Shown here piece after piece: positions 27,957-34,939 of a stretch of DNA of 64,000 nt; the stretch's first letter is position 1; every line of letters starts with the position of its first letter. The stretch lies in contig NZ_JBCLNF010000001.1 of NCBI RefSeq assembly GCF_039062465.1, forward strand, positions 1 through 64,000, in the 5' to 3' direction. This stretch comes from Parolsenella sp958406235 (lineage in GTDB: Bacteria; Actinomycetota; Coriobacteriia; Coriobacteriales; Atopobiaceae). The position numbers were made by a program, and so were the translations under genes. A model generated the notes under the pieces. The model saw only the letters and a list, made by a program, of their open reading frames with translations. It did no database searches and was not told where the DNA came from.

Positions 27957-28223
27957 ATGTTTTGGGATTACATCCAGCTTCCTGATGAAACTCAGGTTGC
28001 CTATTCGGATATGCACGAGGACGGTACCGTTGAGGTTCGTATTGAGCGCCCGGTCGACATGGGCTTCAATTCTGCGCGCTGCATGCTCCCTGCTTTTACC
28101 TGGAGCGATGTTGAGGGCTTCACGGATGACGAGATGAAGAAGCTTGACGCCCTTGTAAAAAACAACGCGCCGCTTATCTTCGAATTCGCTCAGGCGGATC
28201 CAAGCGAGAGGCTGACTGCCTAA
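27957..28223 (+). CDS. small acidic protein upstream of DUF4160 (possible antitoxin partner)
   Basis: An 88-residue acidic protein starting MFWDYIQLPDE, with GAGAGGAGG six bases before ATG. I do not recognise its family with certainty; DUF4160 genes are often paired with a small partner (commonly DUF2442), and this one occupies that place, its stop overlapping the DUF4160 start by one base (TAATG). The composition is soluble with no membrane segment. The stop codon of the preceding flavoprotein forms part of TAGAAT (27917-27922), a good -10 candidate for this pair. A toxin-antitoxin role is inference. Confidence 0.7.
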   Translation: MFWDYIQLPDETQVAYSDMHEDGTVEVRIERPVDMGFNSARCMLPAFTWSDVEGFTDDEMKKLDALVKNNAPLIFEFAQADPSERLTA

Positions 28224-28501
28224 TGCCTAAGGTTCTCGTAGTCGGTAGATATGTGCTGTTCTTTTGGGTCTCAGAGAATGGAGAGCCCGTCCACGTGCAC
28301 GTTGCGGTGAGGCATCCAGAGAAGAATTCAACAAAGTTCTGGCTCACGTCTTCCGGCGGATGCATCCTTGCCAACAACAACAGCAGCATCCCCGAGAAGG
28401 ATTTACGTAATCTCGCCAAGGTCATCAAGTTCAACCACGGCTTGATCTGTGAGCGATGGATGGAGACGTTCGGGCGGGATTCGCTCGTGTTTTATCTATA
28501 G
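28223..28501 (+). CDS. DUF4160 domain protein
   Basis: A 92-residue protein of the DUF4160 family: it begins MPKVLVVGRYVLFFWVSENG and has the typical EPVHVHVAV segment and the later basic KVIKFNHGLICERW stretch. Codon use is more AT-rich than that of nearby housekeeping genes, as often seen for acquired small modules. One-base overlap with the partner upstream indicates coupling. DUF4160/DUF2442 pairs have been listed as putative type II toxin-antitoxin modules, but activity is not established. Confidence 0.8.
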   Translation: MPKVLVVGRYVLFFWVSENGEPVHVHVAVRHPEKNSTKFWLTSSGGCILANNNSSIPEKDLRNLAKVIKFNHGLICERWMETFGRDSLVFYL

Positions 28502-28772
28502 GCCGCTCAAGGCTATTCAGGTTAGCTCGCAGGATGCGAAGTTGACCGCCCAACTCTGTACAACTCGCATTCTACGTGCGGAAACGTTACAAATGGGCAA
28601 CTCGCGACGTTCGCGCGCGGGCTCGTCTGCGCTATGATTGCAACGTCTGTGGAAGTCGCGTTCGCTTGCGGGCGCGCAACACGATGGACGCCGCGGCACC
28701 GGGGAGTGTCGTGGTCCGTATGCGCCGGATTCGCCGTCTTGGCGTGCCGGCTCGCGCAAAGAAAGGAGAGGC
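28502..28772. promoter_or_regulatory. leader region of the Fe-S scaffold operon
   Basis: No gene is supported here. TATGAT at 28633-28638 with a weak TTCGCG 17 bp upstream is a candidate promoter, which would give a 5' untranslated region of about 125 bases. No riboswitch signature was recognised. Confidence 0.4.
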
Positions 28773-29507
28773 ATGCAGTATTCACAGGAAGTGGAGAACA
28801 TGTGCCCCGTCGCCAAGGGTGCTTACCACGGCCCCGCGCCCATCCCCGAGGAGGGCAAGTGGGTTCAGGCCAAGGAGATCTCTGACATCTCTGGCCTCAC
28901 GCACGGTGTGGGTTGGTGCGCTCCCCAGCAGGGCGCCTGCAAGCTCACGCTGAACGTCAAGGAGGGCATCATCGAGGAGGCCCTGGTCGAGACCATCGGC
29001 TGCTCCGGCATGACCCACTCCGCCGCCATGGCTTCCGAGATTCTTCCCGGCAAGACCATCCTTGAGGCCCTCAACACCGACCTCGTCTGCGATGCCATTA
29101 ACGTCGCCATGCGCGAGATCTTCCTGCAGATCGTCTACGGTCGCAGCCAGACCGCGTTCTCCGAAGGCGGCCTGCCCGTCGGCGCCTCCCTCGACGACCT
29201 CGGCAAGGGCCTTCGCTCCCAGGTCGGCACCATGTTCGGCACCAAGGCCAAGGGCGCTCGTTACCTCGAGCTCGCCCAGGGCTACGTCACCCGCATGGCG
29301 CTCAACGACAAGAACGAGATCATCGCGTTCGAGTTCCTGAACCTCGGCAAGTTCACTGACGCCCTCAAGGCCGGCAAGTCCGCTGAGGACGCCATCCAGG
29401 GCGCCATGGGCCACTACGGCCAGTGGGACAACGCCGCCAAGTACATCGATCCGCGCACTGACGAGGAGACCCACTCCGTCGCCAGCACGTTCCCGGTTCA
29501 CGAGTAG
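28773..29507 (+). CDS. NifU-like Fe-S cluster assembly scaffold protein
   Basis: A 244-residue protein with an IscU/NifU-like core: WCAPQQGACKL, VETIGCSGMTHSAAMASEIL and TDLVCDAIN carry the cysteines in positions like those of IscU, where clusters assemble. AAAGGAGAG precedes the ATG by two to three bases. It is followed 18 bp later by the GGGtGRT gene; these two are a recurrent pair in anaerobes. The C-terminal 100 residues (GTKAKGARYLELAQGYV onward) are not part of classical IscU. No cysteine desulfurase is next to it. Confidence 0.82.
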   Translation: MQYSQEVENMCPVAKGAYHGPAPIPEEGKWVQAKEISDISGLTHGVGWCAPQQGACKLTLNVKEGIIEEALVETIGCSGMTHSAAMASEILPGKTILEALNTDLVCDAINVAMREIFLQIVYGRSQTAFSEGGLPVGASLDDLGKGLRSQVGTMFGTKAKGARYLELAQGYVTRMALNDKNEIIAFEFLNLGKFTDALKAGKSAEDAIQGAMGHYGQWDNAAKYIDPRTDEETHSVASTFPVHE

Positions 29508-29525
29508 AAAGGGAGGGATATAACC

Positions 29526-30530
29526 ATGGCTGTTACGTTCGAAGGTTACGAGCGCCGCGTTGAGAAGATCAACAAGTGCCTCGCCGACAACGGCATCGCC
29601 TCCCTCGAGGAGGCCCTGCAGATCTGCACTGACAAGGGCTTCAACCCGCGTGAGATCGTCCACAACACGCAGTCCATCGCCTTCCAGAACGCCGAGTGGG
29701 CCTACACCCTGGGCTGCGCCCTGGCTGTCAAGCGTGGCGTCAAGTCCGCTTCCGAGGCCGCTTCCGTGATCGGCGAGGGCATCCAGGCCTTCACCGTCCC
29801 CGGCTCCGTAGCTGAGGACCGTAAGGTCGGTCTCGGCCACGGCAACCTCGGCGCCATGCTGCTCTCTGACGACACCGAGTGCTTCGCGTTCCTCGCCGGC
29901 CACGAGTCCTTCGCTGCCGCTGAGGGCGCCATCGGCCTGGCCCTCAACGCCAACAAGGCCCGTCAGAAGCCGCTCCGCGTCATCCTGAACGGCCTTGGCA
30001 AGGACGCTGCCCAGATCATCGCCCGCATCAACGGCTTCACCTACGTGAAGACGCAGTTCGACTACTACACGGGTGAGCTCAAGGTTGTTGAGACCATCCC
30101 GTACTCCGATGGCCCGCGTGCCGCCGTCAACTGCTACGGCGCCGATGACGTCCGCGAGGGCGTTGCCATCATGTGGCACGAGAACGTCGACATCTCGATC
30201 ACCGGTAACTCCACCAACCCGACGCGCTTCCAGCACCCCGTTGCTGGCACCTACAAGAAGGAGCGCCTCGAGGCTGGCAAGAAGTACTTCTCCGTCGCTT
30301 CTGGTGGCGGCACTGGTCGTACCCTGCACCCGGACAACATGGGCGCCGGCCCCGCCTCCTACGGCATGACCGACACCATGGGCCGCATGCACTCTGACGC
30401 CCAGTTCGCCGGCTCCTCCTCCGTGCCTGCGCACGTCGACATGATGGGTCTCATCGGCATGGGCAACAACCCCATGGTCGGTGCCACCGTCGCCTGCGCC
30501 GTCGCCGTGAACGCCGCGCTGAACGCGTAA
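29526..30530 (+). CDS. GGGtGRT family protein
   Basis: A 334-residue protein bearing the family-defining GGGTGRT motif at residues 260-266. An N-terminal helical part (1-60) contains CLADNGI and QICTDKG cysteines; the middle holds GLGHGNLGAMLL and the AGHESFAAAEGAIGL stretch. The family has no established biochemical role but is regularly adjacent to a NifU-like scaffold in strict anaerobes, as here. Start ATG follows GGGAGG. Codon bias is among the strongest in the window, which suggests high expression. The operon ends in a strong terminator 50 bp after the stop. Confidence 0.9.
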   Translation: MAVTFEGYERRVEKINKCLADNGIASLEEALQICTDKGFNPREIVHNTQSIAFQNAEWAYTLGCALAVKRGVKSASEAASVIGEGIQAFTVPGSVAEDRKVGLGHGNLGAMLLSDDTECFAFLAGHESFAAAEGAIGLALNANKARQKPLRVILNGLGKDAAQIIARINGFTYVKTQFDYYTGELKVVETIPYSDGPRAAVNCYGADDVREGVAIMWHENVDISITGNSTNPTRFQHPVAGTYKKERLEAGKKYFSVASGGGTGRTLHPDNMGAGPASYGMTDTMGRMHSDAQFAGSSSVPAHVDMMGLIGMGNNPMVGATVACAVAVNAALNA

Positions 30531-30580
30531 GGACAACCTTACAGAATCATTCTCGTGTCAGGTTTCTGGCGTGAGCTGAG

Positions 30581-30622
30581 ACCGCTGCTCGGGCTTCTCG
30601 GGCAGCGGTTTTCTTTTTTTCT
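30581..30622 (+). terminator. rho-independent terminator of the scaffold/GGGtGRT operon
   Basis: ACCGCTGC (30581-30588) pairs with GCAGCGGT (30602-30609); extra C-G pairs extend inward. It is followed by TTTTCTTTTTTTC. Confidence 0.9.
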
Positions 30623-30781
30623 GAACTTGGCGAACGGTAGCAAATTTGTCGTGGACGGTAGTTCTTGCGCGGTGTACCCTAGGCAGCGCCCAATCGGCAC
30701 CTCGTTGCAACGCGGTATCTACACCACAGGGCACGCCTTACATAAGGCGCGTCTGCAAGGAAAAGGGAAGCGATTCGAACC

Positions 30782-32059
30782 ATGTTCGAAACCGAACTGC
30801 CGTATGACCACAAGACGATGACCATTCGTCTCGAGGACAAGAACTTCGCTGGCCTCATGCAGGGCCACCAGAATGACTTCAAGCCGTCCGAGAGCCAGGA
30901 GCAGCTCGTCGAGGATTCCCTCGACAACCCCTACGGCTCTCCCAAGCTCGAGGAGCTTTGCGCGGGCAAGCGTGACATCGTCATCATCAGCTCCGACCAC
31001 ACGCGCCCCGTGCCCTCGCGCGTGACGATGCCCATCCTGCTTCGCCGCATCCACGCCGCGGCGCCTGAGGCACGCGTGCGCATCCTCGTGGCCACGGGCA
31101 TGCACCGTCCCTCCACGCACGAGGAGCTCGTCAACAAGTACGGCGAGGACATCGTCGCCAACGAGGAGATCGTCATGCACGTCGCCACCGACGACAGCAT
31201 GATGGAGAAGATCGGCACGCTGCCCTCCGGCGGCGAGTGCATCATCAACAAGGTCGCGGCCGATGCCGACCTGCTGCTTGCGGAGGGCTTCATCGAGCCG
31301 CATTTCTTCGCGGGCTTCTCGGGCAGCCGCAAGTCCGTGCTTCCGGGCGTGGCCAGCTACAAGACGATCATGTACAACCACAACGGTCAGTTCGTGAACG
31401 ACTCTCACTCCCGCGCCGGCAACCTGTGCCACAACCACATCAGCGAAGATATGTTCGCCGCCGCCGAGATGGCGCACCTCGCCTTCGTGCTCAACGTGGT
31501 GCTCAATGGTAAACATGAGGTCATCGGCTCGTTTGCCGGCGACATCCACGAGGCCCACGAGGCCGGCTGCGACTTTGTGAGGAAGCTTGCCGGCGTGGAG
31601 CCCGTGGCGTGCGACATCGCCGTGACCACGAACGGCGGCTACCCTCTTGACCAGAACATCTACCAGGCCGTCAAGGGCATGTGTGCCGCCGAGGCCACGC
31701 TTCCCGAGGGTGGCGTGATCGTCGACGTGGCCGGCTGCGCGGACGGTCACGGCGGCGAGGGCCTGTACCACAACATTGCCGACAACGATCCGGCCGAGTT
31801 CGAGCGTGCTTGCATCGACCGTCCGAAGGACGAGACCCTGCCCGACCAGTGGACGAGCCAGATCTTCGCTCGCATCCTGGCGCATCACCCGGTTATTCTC
31901 GTCACCGACCTGTGCGACCACCAGATGATCCGCGACATGCACATGACGCCGGTCAACACCGTGGAAGAGGCGCTTGCGCTGGCGTTCGAGATGAAGGGCG
32001 CTGACGCCAAGGTCGCCGTCATTCCTGATGGCCTGGGCGTGGTCGTTGCTCAGCACTAG
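30782..32059 (+). CDS. larA: nickel-dependent lactate racemase LarA
   Basis: A 425-residue lactate racemase, interconverting D- and L-lactate with the nickel-pincer NPN cofactor. Residues important in Lactiplantibacillus plantarum LarA fall at identical positions: Asp72 and Arg75 (SDHTRPVP), His108 (GMHRPS), His174 (EPHFF), Lys184 (SRKSVLPG, cofactor attachment), His200, Gln295 and Lys298 (YQAVKGM). Start ATG follows GGAAAAGGG. The next gene is a lactate-channel-like protein, as in lar operons, but cofactor synthesis genes larB, larC and larE are not in this window. Other LarA homologues racemise different hydroxyacids, so lactate is probable rather than proven. Confidence 0.92.
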   Translation: MFETELPYDHKTMTIRLEDKNFAGLMQGHQNDFKPSESQEQLVEDSLDNPYGSPKLEELCAGKRDIVIISSDHTRPVPSRVTMPILLRRIHAAAPEARVRILVATGMHRPSTHEELVNKYGEDIVANEEIVMHVATDDSMMEKIGTLPSGGECIINKVAADADLLLAEGFIEPHFFAGFSGSRKSVLPGVASYKTIMYNHNGQFVNDSHSRAGNLCHNHISEDMFAAAEMAHLAFVLNVVLNGKHEVIGSFAGDIHEAHEAGCDFVRKLAGVEPVACDIAVTTNGGYPLDQNIYQAVKGMCAAEATLPEGGVIVDVAGCADGHGGEGLYHNIADNDPAEFERACIDRPKDETLPDQWTSQIFARILAHHPVILVTDLCDHQMIRDMHMTPVNTVEEALALAFEMKGADAKVAVIPDGLGVVVAQH

Positions 32060-32129
32060 CCTATTCGGCCGCGGGGGCGCGGCCTGTCGATAGGGAACAG
32101 AAGGAAGTACGTTCGAAGGAGTTTTGCAC

Positions 32130-32876
32130 GTGATCAGCAACGATCTGCTTTTCCATATGCTGTGCGAGTTTGGCAGCACGGCACTCATGATCGTCTTTGG
32201 CGTGGGCGTCCACTGCGACACCGTGCTCAAGGGCACGAAGTACCAGGGTTCCGGCCACATGTTCGCCATCACGACGTGGTCGTTCGGCATCTCCGTGTGC
32301 CTGTTCGTCTTTGGCGGCGCCGTGTGCATGAATCCGGCCATGGTGCTTGCGCAGTGCATCGTGGGTCTCGTCCCCTGGGCGAGCTGCATCCCCTACATGG
32401 TGGCCGACATGCTCGGTGGCTTCGCGGGCGCTTGCATCGCCTGGCTCATGTACGCCGACGAGTTCAAGGCCTCCGAGGGCGTCATTGACCCGATTGCCCA
32501 GCGCAACATCTTCTCGACGAACCCCACGAAAGAGGGTACGAACTTCGTTCGTGACTTCTTCTGCGAGGCCATCTGCACCTTCGTGTTCATCTCCGCAATT
32601 TTGGCCGCCGCGAGCCGCGCTGGCGAGAACGTCCTGATGCTCGCTATCTGCGTGGGCCTCATCGTGTGGGCCGTCGGCATGGGCATGGGTGGCATCACCG
32701 GTTTTGCCATGAACCAGGCTCGTGACCTTGGTCCGCGCATGGCCTACCAGCTGCTTCCTATCAAGAACAAGGCTGACAATAACTGGAAGTACGGCCTGCT
32801 CGTTCCCGGCATCGCGCCCTTCGTGGGCGCCGCCGTGGCCGCGCTGTTCGTTCACGGCTTCCTCGGCCTGTTCTAG
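32130..32876 (+). CDS. larD: LarD-like MIP channel (lactic acid facilitator)
   Basis: A 248-residue major intrinsic protein with six membrane segments and two half-helix motifs: NPA intact in CMNPAM, and the second as NQARDLGPR. The length and asymmetric second motif fit glyceroporins of the LarD/GlpF group. GTG at 32130 is chosen because GAAGGAG ends eight bases upstream; TTG at 32124 is too close to it. Location 70 bp after larA supports a role in lactate uptake or efflux across the membrane. Confidence 0.85.
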   Translation: MISNDLLFHMLCEFGSTALMIVFGVGVHCDTVLKGTKYQGSGHMFAITTWSFGISVCLFVFGGAVCMNPAMVLAQCIVGLVPWASCIPYMVADMLGGFAGACIAWLMYADEFKASEGVIDPIAQRNIFSTNPTKEGTNFVRDFFCEAICTFVFISAILAAASRAGENVLMLAICVGLIVWAVGMGMGGITGFAMNQARDLGPRMAYQLLPIKNKADNNWKYGLLVPGIAPFVGAAVAALFVHGFLGLF

Positions 32877-32900
32877 CGCTTGTTTGCGTGACGCTTTGCG

Positions 32901-32935
32901 GCGCCGCTACCCCTTGCGGGTAGCGGCGCTTTTTT
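32901..32935 (+). terminator. rho-independent terminator after larD
   Basis: A perfect 12-bp stem (32901-32912 with 32918-32929, GCGCCGCTACCC arms), five-base loop, six T residues. Confidence 0.95.
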
Positions 32936-32960
32936 GTTGCGCGCGGTGGCGCCGGCGGGT

Positions 32961-33117
32961 ACGTTGCTGGGGTGTTATTGCATGCCGGTTCCATTGCTGC
33001 GGCGTTTCTGCGTGCCGGATCCATTGGCGGAGCGCTATTGCACGCTGGGGAGCCGTTGAGCGTGTAATAGCGCCGCGCGAGTAATGATGACGTGCATAAA
33101 CGCCATGCCATTCTCGG
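32961..33117. repeat. 30-bp repeat array, three direct plus two inverted copies
   Basis: Direct units at 32961, 32991 and 33021 (exact 30-bp period; consensus CATTGCTGCGGCGTTT then TGCACGC) are followed by inverted units at about 33051-33086 and 33087-33117 (e.g. GACGTGCATAAACGCC). The direct and inverted parts can fold on each other. The same unit recurs at 34.25 and 36.4 kb. Confidence 0.75.
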
Positions 33118-33121
33118 GATG

Positions 33122-34096
33122 CTACGCGACATGCGGGATGCCGAAGCGCTCTAGCAGCGCCACGAGGCGTGCCTCGTTGGCCACGTCCGAGAACGTGAAG
33201 CGCACGATGCGGTCGACGGCGAGCGTCATGCCGGATTCGCGAAGCCGCTCATCGCGCATTACCTGCAGCGCGTCTCGGCCGTGTGTCATGGCTCGGTTGA
33301 CGTACTTCTCGCCGCCGTCCAGCTCGCCGACGATGATCGTGCCGTCTGGCAGCTCCCAGAAGAAGTCGCAGCGCCAGGGATGACCGGGGTTGTCGGGGTT
33401 CTCGATGGGGACCTGCAACTCGGGAAGCATGAAACCGTGCTCGATCATGATGGCGCGCGCCATGGACTCACCGCCGCTCTCGCTGCGTGCGTCAGCGTGG
33501 CGCGCGGTTTCGAGCGCGTGCCGCACGCCGGGGCGATGGCATCCCCGTTCACTGATCAGAACGTCAAGCTCGACAGCGTCGATTCCCAGGCGCGCGAGGC
33601 CCGCGTCTGCGATTGCGAGGCCCTCTCGAAAGCCCAGCTCGAGGAGGCAATCGACTATCGTGTCCTCAAGTGAGGTGACGAGAATGCCGTCGATCCGCTC
33701 CACCATTGGCCTGGTTGCCTCGGTGCGCCTGTGGCGTGTGATGCGGCCCGCGCTACGCGTCGACGGCCAGCGTTCGCCTGACAGCACGTGGACGCTGGCA
33801 AGGCGGCGAAACGATACGGGCAGCCCGTGCAGCAGCGCCGCGCTTGCGTGGCAGAGGACGAGTTCGGGGCGAAGCGTGGCCTCGGCTCGCAGGATGTGTT
33901 CCTCACGCTGCCGGCGACCTAGGCCGTCCCAGTAGCTCTTTCGCGCATAGAGGTGACTGCGCGGACTCACGAGCTGATTGGGCGTTCGACGGTCGAGCGC
34001 GGCCTTGAGCTTGCGATCATGCGTCGCGAGGCATCGACGTGTCCTCTGGGCCTCGTCAAGCAAGATGCCTATCTCGACGTCCCGTTTTGTGCCCAT
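33122..34096 (-). CDS. AbiEi-antitoxin-like / DUF559-type nuclease-fold protein
   Basis: A 324-residue protein of a type common in Coriobacteria. The N-terminal part (LDEAQRTRRCLA, NQLVSPRSHLYAR, LCHASAALLHGLPV, VHVLSG) resembles the AbiEi-like winged-helix and cupin-like domains. The C-terminal 110 residues (GGESMARAIM, then CDFFWELPDGTIIVGELDGG, then ALQVMRDERLRESG) resemble DUF559/Vsr-type PD-(D/E)xK folds, with Asp/Glu/Lys candidates in place. It could be a DNA-binding regulator or an endonuclease; no cognate AbiEii toxin is adjacent. Convergent to larD. Function uncertain. Confidence 0.6.
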   Translation of the reverse strand: MGTKRDVEIGILLDEAQRTRRCLATHDRKLKAALDRRTPNQLVSPRSHLYARKSYWDGLGRRQREEHILRAEATLRPELVLCHASAALLHGLPVSFRRLASVHVLSGERWPSTRSAGRITRHRRTEATRPMVERIDGILVTSLEDTIVDCLLELGFREGLAIADAGLARLGIDAVELDVLISERGCHRPGVRHALETARHADARSESGGESMARAIMIEHGFMLPELQVPIENPDNPGHPWRCDFFWELPDGTIIVGELDGGEKYVNRAMTHGRDALQVMRDERLRESGMTLAVDRIVRFTFSDVANEARLVALLERFGIPHVA

Positions 34097-34250
34097 GTCT
34101 CCTCCGTTCGTCTCGTGCAGGGTAACAGGGGCGACGTCGAGAAAACCTGACGGGAATCTAACGGAGACCTAACAGCCCAGGTCAGGGCGCAATTCTTGTG
34201 ACGTCCGTTTCGCCAGCGGCTCATATGCATCGGCGGGCGGCCCGTGGTGA

Positions 34251-34372
34251 CGTTGCTGCGGCGTTATTGCGCGCTGACTCCATTGCTGTGGCGTTATTGC
34301 GCGCTGCGCGGGCTCTGAGCGTGCAGAAACGCTATGCCAACGAGTGGGATGTGCAAAAGCGCCACGGTAGCG
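34251..34372. repeat. 30-bp repeat array, two direct plus two inverted copies
   Basis: Direct units at 34251 and 34281 (GCTGCGGCGTTATTGCGCGC and GCTGTGGCGTTATTGCGCGC) are followed by inverted units at 34311-34342 (GAGCGTGCAGAAACGC) and 34343-34372 (GATGTGCAAAAGCGCCAC). It belongs to the same family and arrangement as the arrays at 33.0 and 36.4 kb. Confidence 0.75.
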
Positions 34373-34409
34373 AGCAGGGCAGCGGGCGGTGCGGTGCTCG
34401 TGGCGTATC

Positions 34410-34595
34410 GGCGGCGAGTGGCACGGCGCGGTGAGGAGAACGGCGCGGCGAGTAGGACGGTCCAGCGAGGGGAACGGTCCAGCGAGGAGAACGGCGCGGC
34501 GAGTAGGACGGTCCAGCGAGGGGAACGGTCCAGCGAGGAGAGCGGCGCAGCGAGCAGGGATGGCACGGCGCAGCGAGGGGAGTAGCTCAGCGAAA
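34410..34595. repeat. 17-bp minisatellite with 51-bp higher-order unit
   Basis: Three 17-mers (GTCCAGCGAGGGGAACG, GTCCAGCGAGGAGAACG, GCGCGGCGAGTAGGACG) alternate; the 51-bp trimer is repeated perfectly twice, with degenerate units on both sides. A 17-bp period is not a codon multiple, so this is a DNA repeat, not a protein repeat. Confidence 0.85.
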
Positions 34596-34612
34596 CGCGG
34601 CGTATCGGCAGC

Positions 34613-34645
34613 AAAAAGCGCCCGCGTGCGGGGACACGCGGGCGC
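34613..34645 (-). terminator. leftward rho-independent terminator
   Basis: A perfect 11-bp stem (34618-34628 with 34635-34645, GCGCCCGCGTG), six-base loop, followed leftward by five T residues. The only leftward gene upstream is enolase, 295 bp away, so it may be a distal enolase terminator. Confidence 0.75.
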
Positions 34646-34806
34646 CTGGGGAGCGCGTGCGGGGACACGACGCTCCGGGTTGAGACTCGCGCGCGGGGAC
34701 GCACGGCCTCGTGGACGACGTGCTGGGACACGACCGCCCGGAGGTTTTAGTTCGCGGGGGAGAGGGCCCACGAACATCGGGTAAAGCAAGGCTTACGGAG
34801 CTGTTT
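34646..34806. other. intergenic, no gene seen
   Basis: Contains three further copies of GTGCGGGGACACG-like sequence (the loop and arm of the terminator at 34613) and nothing with coding potential. Confidence 0.4.
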
Positions 34807-34930
34807 GGTCCCTTGGGAGACGAGTCGGAGCCGAGTTCGCCCGACCGAGTCTATGCGGGAGAGATACGACATCTCTGCTTTCGACTCGGCTCCCAAGGGG
34901 CCTCTGCGGCGGTGAGCGCGCCGCAGAGGC
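34807..34930. repeat. complex palindrome downstream of enolase (candidate structured RNA)
   Basis: Outer arms of 13 bases pair at 34807-34819 and 34890-34902 (GGTCCCTTGGGAG-like, one G-U). Inside, CCGAGTC/GACTCGG arms enclose GAGAGAT/ATCTCT, and GTCGG/CCGAC can form a side hairpin, giving a branched fold. A second perfect 11-bp hairpin (34901-34911 with 34919-34929) abuts it. On the minus strand this is the 3' untranslated region of enolase. Confidence 0.5.
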
Positions 34931-34939
34931 GAAAAGCCG

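Noticed and set aside
32961..33117. Possible CRISPR or attachment-site array from the 30-bp units
   Set aside because: Units are diverged, contiguous and partly inverted, without spacers, integrase or cas genes.
34807..34930. Known small RNAs (SRP RNA, 6S RNA, tmRNA, RNase P) at the enolase 3' palindrome
   Set aside because: Characteristic conserved segments, such as the SRP tetraloop region or tmRNA tRNA-like ends, are not present.
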